Of a stretch of DNA of 64,000 bases, positions 58,400 to 64,000 are shown in pieces. Position numbers and translations under genes: made by a program. The notes under the pieces were generated by a model. The model was not told the origin of the DNA. It saw only the letters and a list, made by a program, of their open reading frames with translations, and did not search any database. Location of the stretch: the NCBI GenBank assembly GCA_021234155.1, contig JAJEKV010000006.1, positions 6,235,727 through 6,299,726 on the forward strand, read 5' to 3'. Positions within the stretch are counted from its first letter, which is position 1; the number at the start of each line of letters is the position of its first letter. Source of the stretch: Isoetes taiwanensis (lineage: Eukaryota; Streptophyta; Lycopodiopsida; Isoetales; Isoetaceae).

Positions 58400-60690
58400 A
58401 ACACGGTTAAGATTCTGCCCAAGGAGATCTATCCGTTGATCTCACCATCTTGCAAGAGCCAGACTGTGCATGCATGCAGAAAGACGTCTCCATCCATCGC
58501 GAGTCTGAACAGGTTAGAGAGAAACCCTAAAGTGGGCGTAAGCCCAAAGGACATACACAAAAAGAATATCAAGAAAAAATTAAAAATTAAAAATTACAAG
58601 ACATAAGCTTAACAAAGGAGATAGCCCTAGCATAAGAACCAACATCCAATGGGGCAAAAGACCTGCAGCATTCGAGCTTAAAGTCTAACAGGTGGATTAT
58701 AGGCAGTAGAGTCAATACAAAAGACCAAGAGATTACATTAAAAAAAAAAAAAAAAAAAAAATGTAATACATATGGTCAATATCAAATACAATATTATAGA
58801 CCAAGTACCCAAGAGAACTGTGATCATTCGGGAATCACCATTCCCTTGTAATCAAACACAAGATGAATCAAGTGCATAGCGAAATTATCATGCTTGTTAA
58901 ATTTATATTATGATCCAAACTGATTAGAGTCGATATCGGACTTGGTTTCGTGCTCAAGTTTTGCTCCATATTATTTCATTCAGTCACTCTTATTTCTAAA
59001 TGTGTCAGATATCAAACTAGAAACCATTAACCTTTATGAACCATTGAATCCTTTTTAGCAAAGAGTCGATGTGCATGAGGTCGATGTATCTACTTACTTA
59101 AATTGTGGTGTGTCCTCCTTTTTCCGGCCGCCTGTGTACATCGAAATCTGGCGAAAAAGCGAAATTTTGGAATCCGAAAATATAAATCCGGCAATTGAAA
59201 TTTTTAGGGCAAGGGTTGACCGAATTATTATACGTTTTTTTCCCGGCTAATTTAACGGATGGAATAATTTTTTGGCTGGCTCCCCGCCATAGCCGGAATG
59301 CCGCCTCCTCCTCCCTTTATTTCTTCATTCGTTCAAAATGCTTTTAGAACTTGCTTTTCGGCATTGCTTTACATAGCAGGCTAGAGCTGCTTCAGGTACA
59401 GATTTTTCCTCTCTCATCCATTCCGTCTGCTCCTCCATTCTGTCTCAACTGCTAACCGAATAGCGGGCTTCAGATTTAGCATCCAGGTAGGCTATTCGTG
59501 ATGGATCAGGTCTTTTACGTTTGGCATATGCTTTTATTTATTTTGCTTTGTTGGTTTAGTGTTTTGTGTCGATCCAGGTACTACAAGTCATTGTTTATGT
59601 TGTGCCCCAAATCTTAGCTTCATGCTTATGCATGAAATGTTTTGGTGCAGGCTTCTTGCAGAAACATTCAAAGGAAAAAGCTATCTGTTTTTTCTGAAGC
59701 ACACGGATTTGAGTAGTAGATTGAACGTCTGCATCAATAGTTGCTGTAGAAGCTTCGGCCTGAGAAGAATGGAATATATCTACTTCAGGCATGCAGAAGG
59801 AATGTAAAGCTTTGTTTTTAACATTTTTAGCAGGCCGGATTTGAAGAAGGATATGAAGCCTTCAGTTTTGCTCTATGGAGGTAAACTAGCCTCTTGAGGC
59901 CTTCTTTACGAAAATAGCATTTTGTATTTCATTTATGCTCTTCATCCACTCAAATCATGCAGGCTTCATATTTCTCTGTCTTTATTGGTGCAAGCAGGTA
60001 ACGGGGTTTGGATCCTGTAATTTACCCCTTTTTATGTTGCTGGAAAGTAGGGACTGCAAGTTGGAATACAACTGGCTTTAGATTATGCTTGGGGGATGCT
60101 GGATTGGCAATCTTTCAAATTTCTTGAAAGCAGCATGAATTAGTTGATCCGTGCAATTTTTTAGGACAAATGGATTTTGAGGGCAAGTAGATTTTTAGAG
60201 GTATTTTATGCATTTTGTTTTGGTTTTGTAGGTATGACACATAGGTTGCAGCAGGTCTGATACACATGCCTTGCAACTTGGAGTCTCTTATTGCAAAAAC
60301 CTTTTAAGTAAGTAGATTTGGCTGCAGATTCGTTCTTGGCAGAGTTTCATTTAATCTGCTGATAATTTTTTTGTTTTATCATCACAAAAGTGAGCTCTTG
60401 AATCAATAAAAAATGATTGGTAAGATGTTAAGTGGTAAGATGATTGGCGGTAGTTTTCGCTTAAGCATTTCAATCTGCAAGGTGTGTTAGTAATCATCAT
60501 TGTCATATTACTTGAGAGTGAAGCCTAGGCAAGTATTCTATTGTCTTTAGAATTGGACCTTTCAATATGCTGTAAAGTTGCAAAATCTGCAGACCATGTA
60601 GTTCCCAACAAAGGCAAAATTGCAAGCATTGCAACTTGATCAGCTTGCTAAAATGTAGCTATCTTCCAGTTAATATTTCCCTGCCATCCG
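58400..60690. other. No confident gene
   Basis: The region contains a poly-A run at about 58,739-58,760. A CpG-richer promoter-like stretch near 59,120-59,480 is followed by short open segments and several CAG|GT-type borders. It could be a noncoding transcript or a fragment; no protein motif is seen. Confidence 0.4.
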
Positions 60691-60699
60691 CAGAGTCTC

Positions 60700-60830
60700 A
60701 ATGTTAGAGAGCTGACAAAACTTGAAGGAATAGAACCTGTTTATAAATTTCCATAGACTCTGGGATTTGTCCAGTATACAGAAGGTTGTTCCTATTTGCA
60801 GTTTCAAGTTGAGTGTTAAAGTCAAGGTAG
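60700..60830 (-). pseudogene. Possible LRR fragment
   Basis: The minus strand reads NNLLYTGQIPESMEIY and then FLQVLSAL. This fits the plant LRR pattern NNxLxGxIPxS but is short and followed by stops. It may be related to the LRR debris at 21.5 and 40.2 kb. Confidence 0.3.
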
Positions 60831-61650
60831 CAGGGATGTTCTAGAAGGCAGCACATATATTAAGAGAAAAGTATTGTAAGAGAAGAAATTTATGTTACCT
60901 TGATGTGACATGCAGTAAAAACTTTTTCATTAACTCAGTAAAGCTTAAAGCAAGAGTTTGCTTTGCAGCAGACATTGAGTCATGCATCCTGCTCTGTTTG
61001 TTTTATGGTCATTGATAATTTCCTTTGGCGCCTGACCATTGTTAATGATAGCAGAACTATTTGCAGCAACAGATGTTCTTGAACTGCCTGATTTCTTAAA
61101 GTATCTGAGGCCTGCTGATCTGGATTTTGTTGTCTAGCCCAGCTTGGACACTTTTGTATCCATCATTTTAATATTTCCAAATTCTACTTTAAGGTCACCT
61201 TCTCTCTCCAGATGTTGTTTGTAGTTTGTCCAGTTTGTCTGTTTTGTGTAAAATGCTTTGCAGAGGCCAGCTATAATGAATGTAAAAGACATGCTATATT
61301 GATAGGTGCTGGGAGACTGCAACAAGTCATGTTCCTCTACACATTTTAGAAGTTCTATCTCTAATTTCTTGCTCGACAATAGTGCAAGATGATAAGCGGA
61401 TTTGCAATATCTTCAAACTTCATTTCTCCAATTTGACTTTCCTTTTTAAAGCAATTGCATATTGGATTTGTATACTGTTTGAGAGGGCTGAGACAAAGTA
61501 AACAAAAGCAAATATTTCAAATATAAGAAATAATGTCTTATCAACGTACTATTGGATATATCAATTAAATTCACTATTTCCACTAATAATATATTTTTGG
61601 GTAAATCATACTAGCAATGAAAACAAAGTTGGTATAATGCAATGAGTTGG
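60830..61650. other. No gene seen
   Basis: The minus-strand frame at 61,134-61,379 (81 codons) is unidentified. The rest is AT-rich. Confidence 0.4.
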
Positions 61651-61660
61651 TCATTTTCCT

Positions 61661-62223
61661 TTTTGTAATTCCACAAACATTGTGATAAGTTTGCTTGCAA
61701 TTGCATGTTTGTAATTCCACAAAAGTTGTGATAAGTTTGCTTGCAATTGCATGTTTTTTCAGATGTAACGCTATTGCAAGTTGAACTTCTTGACCATGGC
61801 GAGGCAAATAATTCTTCTTGCACTGTATTAATAGTTTATCAGGGGCTGCATTGTATTAATGGTTTATCAGGGGTCGCCTATGGACCTGGGGTCTCAAAGG
61901 GCGCGACAAATAAATAAATAAATAAACTTACAATTGAGACATTCCCAGGGACATTGCTTTATTGGATGTTGGTTCATGACTCAATGCACTGTTATTCTCG
62001 AGTCAATCAAATATCACTTTAAAGATCATTGTCAATCACGTTGAATACAAGCACTATTATTACCCCTCTTCCAATGTTATTTTCACAATGCCAATGCCAA
62101 TATTTTATTTCTTGAATCCACTCAAATATCACTTCAAATTGATAATTGTCAATATGTTGAATACAAGCACTATTAATGCCCCTCTTCCAATGTTATTTTC
62201 ACAATGTCAATGCCAAGATTTTA
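61661..62223. repeat. Cluster of small tandem duplications
   Basis: The segment TTGTAATTCCACAAA to TTGCAATTGCATGTT (about 47 bp) is repeated at 61,661-61,757. TTAATAGTTTATCAGGGG and TTAATGGTTTATCAGGGG lie at about 61,827-61,873. An AAAT microsatellite is near 61,909-61,925. A roughly 105-bp unit (TCAAATATCACTT to ACAATGCCAATGCCAA) is repeated at about 62,008-62,110 and 62,123-62,223. Confidence 0.85.
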
Positions 62224-62574
62224 TAATAAGCCGATAGGGTTAAGCATCTGGGGTTAAAATGTGGTCCTCCGTATAATAATAAACTTTGGGATGATGATAT
62301 AATGAGGACATATTACATGGAGACATATCCAAAACTACACATGATCTTATATGACATACCTCTCAAAAGATCATAAACACTAATGCCCCTACTTATGGAG
62401 CGCATTTTCGGGTCTACAAATCATTTCAGCTAGAGGCGATATCTGATTCCATTATATGAGCTTATCTTCCGAGATGAGTTGTCTCATGTATTTGATCTTT
62501 AATATCAACATGTGTTGTCGAAAGTTACACATATGGACGTTAAATGCCGAGTAAAAACACATCCCAAGACATTA

Positions 62575-62604
62575 GCCCGGCAACGCCGGGCACACGTTTA
62601 CTAG
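62575..62604 (+). mobile_element. Helitron 3' terminus
   Basis: A perfect hairpin, GCCCGGCAACGCCGGGC (62,575-62,591), is followed after 9 nt by CTAG at 62,601-62,604 and then T. A GC hairpin just before CTRR at an A-T insertion site is the defining 3' end of plant Helitrons. The matching 5' TC end was not located. Confidence 0.6.
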
Positions 62605-62839
62605 TTAACCTTCAAATGCATTTCTTGATTCTAGGTTAATACCCCTTCATCCGTTAATAACATTACTAATTCTCACATTCCCTTCATGTCACATATTCAC
62701 TACTTGTGATCATTCTATTCAGGATCAACAAACATTATTGTCTTTATCCTGTTTGTATCTGTATTTTCTATAATTTTTCCAACTGAGTCATATATTGGTT
62801 TTGAATTTTCCACAATATCTGAATATATTCCCAGACTTC

Positions 62840-64000
62840 TTTGTAACTTTAGAAATCTGTGTACTGGAAGACCCTGGTTTTTTTGTATTCCACTGTAATA
62901 ATGCCCTTAACAACCACATCCCTGATGAAATGTACATGTAATTCAACATGTTTAGTTCTTATCAAGAACTGGATTCCTTGCTTTAGCCAAACAACTTACA
63001 CTGTCTCTAAAAAGTACAGTAGGTTGATTTTGTATTGCTCCTAGCTCAAATAATAATCATCTCACCCAAACTACTTCTCTAGCAGTAAAAAAAGCAGCAT
63101 TATATTTTGCTTCTGCTGTAGACATAGCTGTGCACCCTTGCTTTTTGCTTCTCCAAGAGACTGTACTACCTCCAACTTGCAAAACGTATCCTGAAGTTGA
63201 CTCCCTTGTATCCAAGTTTCCTGCCTAGTTTGCATCTGAATATGCAGTCAATTCAAGATTGGTATTTCTAAAGGTTAAATCTTCATCTTGTGTTCCCTTC
63301 AAAAATCTAAGCACACATTTGGTTGCCAACCAATGTTGTTTTGCAAGGTTATTTTCCAATCTACTTAGTAGATTTACACTGTATACTATATTAGGCAGCA
63401 ATTAGCTACATACAATAGACATCCTACTAATTCTTTATACGGATATTTTTCCATCTCTATCAACTCATCTTCAGACTTAGGGATTAAATTCAATGATAAA
63501 TTCAGCCCTATTGCTACAGGGGATTTTACACTTTTGCAGTGCACCATTCCAAACTTTTGCAACATGCCCGTTAATATTCCTGCTTTGAGTCAGTGTTATT
63601 CGTTTGAGATCTCGATTCCTCTGAATCTTAATCCCAAGAAATCTTTGCAATGGACCTACGTCTGTCATCTAAAACCTGTTACTCAGCACTGTCTTGCAGC
63701 GATTTAAGCATTCTGAATTGTTTGCCACCATTATGTTATCATCTACATATAAAGCAATGATATAAAAATGACCTTTTTCTCTATAAATATATAAGTTACC
63801 ATCATTTTGGAGTTTAAACCCTTGCTCCTTCAAAAAACCATCCATGCATAAATACCATTGCCTTGGTGATTGCTTGACTCCGTACACAGCCTTTTTAAGC
63901 TTCCATATCATATTTTCTCCATGCTCGAATCTTTTAGCTGACTGCATGAAAATCTCTTCATCTAGATTAGCATTTAGAAAAGCAGTGTTAACATCCATAT
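62840..64000 (-). mobile_element. Degraded Ty1/copia pol (RT and RNase H), runs off the edge
   Basis: On the minus strand 63,998-63,669 reads MDVNTAFLNANLDEEIFMQ, YGVKQSPRQWY and ALYVDDNIMVA (the YVDD catalytic motif). Next come LQRFLGIKIQR near 63,640, LVGCLLYVANC near 63,420, and RNase H words such as AEAEY in broken frames near 63,100. Several stops interrupt it. The 5' part of the element lies beyond 64,000. Confidence 0.85.

Overview
This is nuclear DNA of a land plant, dense in introns and transposons. It carries fragments of plastid RNA-factor genes (APO-type and PPR), plant-style leucine-rich repeats, an aspartate kinase fragment, and copia, gypsy, LINE, SINE and Helitron remains. It also holds what looks like a complete six-exon gene for a CCDC42/CFAP73-type flagellar coiled-coil protein (25,317-28,935). 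That gene is expected only in plants with swimming sperm, so a fern is the best guess; lycophyte, bryophyte, cycad or Ginkgo are not excluded.

Region 1 (1-11.1 kb) is the most unusual part. Imperfect inverted repeats at about 2,508-2,580 and 11,050-11,114 bound an 8.6-kb unit with two divergent genes. The leftward gene (6,066 to 2,924) encodes a DDE-type transposase of the family I recall as DUF7869. The rightward gene (6,456 to about 10,628, seven inferred exons) encodes a new N-terminal region, an acidic tract, a ParB-like domain and a beta-class N4/N6 DNA methyltransferase, a pairing familiar from phage proteins. The shared promoter, four introns and the 3' end of the rightward gene carry 29 copies of one palindrome, GGTATAAATTTATACC; no exon contains it. 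Both genes have frameshifts, so this copy is decaying. Left of it (1-1.3 kb) an unrelated palindrome recurs, split by an 808-bp inverted-repeat element with a 12-bp target duplication.

Region 2 (11.1-25 kb) holds a DnaJ fragment with a tandemly duplicated exon, a second and different DUF7869-type transposase pseudogene (15.3-18.2 kb), a four-exon aspartate kinase fragment and an LRR fragment. Region 3 (25.3-28.9 kb) is the CCDC42-like gene.

Region 4 (29-46 kb) is repeat-rich: a copia primer-binding site, roughly 105-bp tandem repeats, a Helitron-like 5' end, two LINE 3' ends with ATTCT microsatellite tails, a SINE, a minisatellite, a U2 snRNA-like sequence, ankyrin/LRR debris, and a short LTR retrotransposon inserted in one arm of a tandem duplication whose other arm keeps the empty site.

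Region 5 (46.5-58.3 kb) is a minus-strand plastid-gene locus broken by duplications and by a GC-rich LINE (about 53.04-57.37 kb) that lies between the two APO repeats. Region 6 (58.3-64 kb) has little coding content apart from a Helitron 3' end and a degraded copia element running off the right edge.
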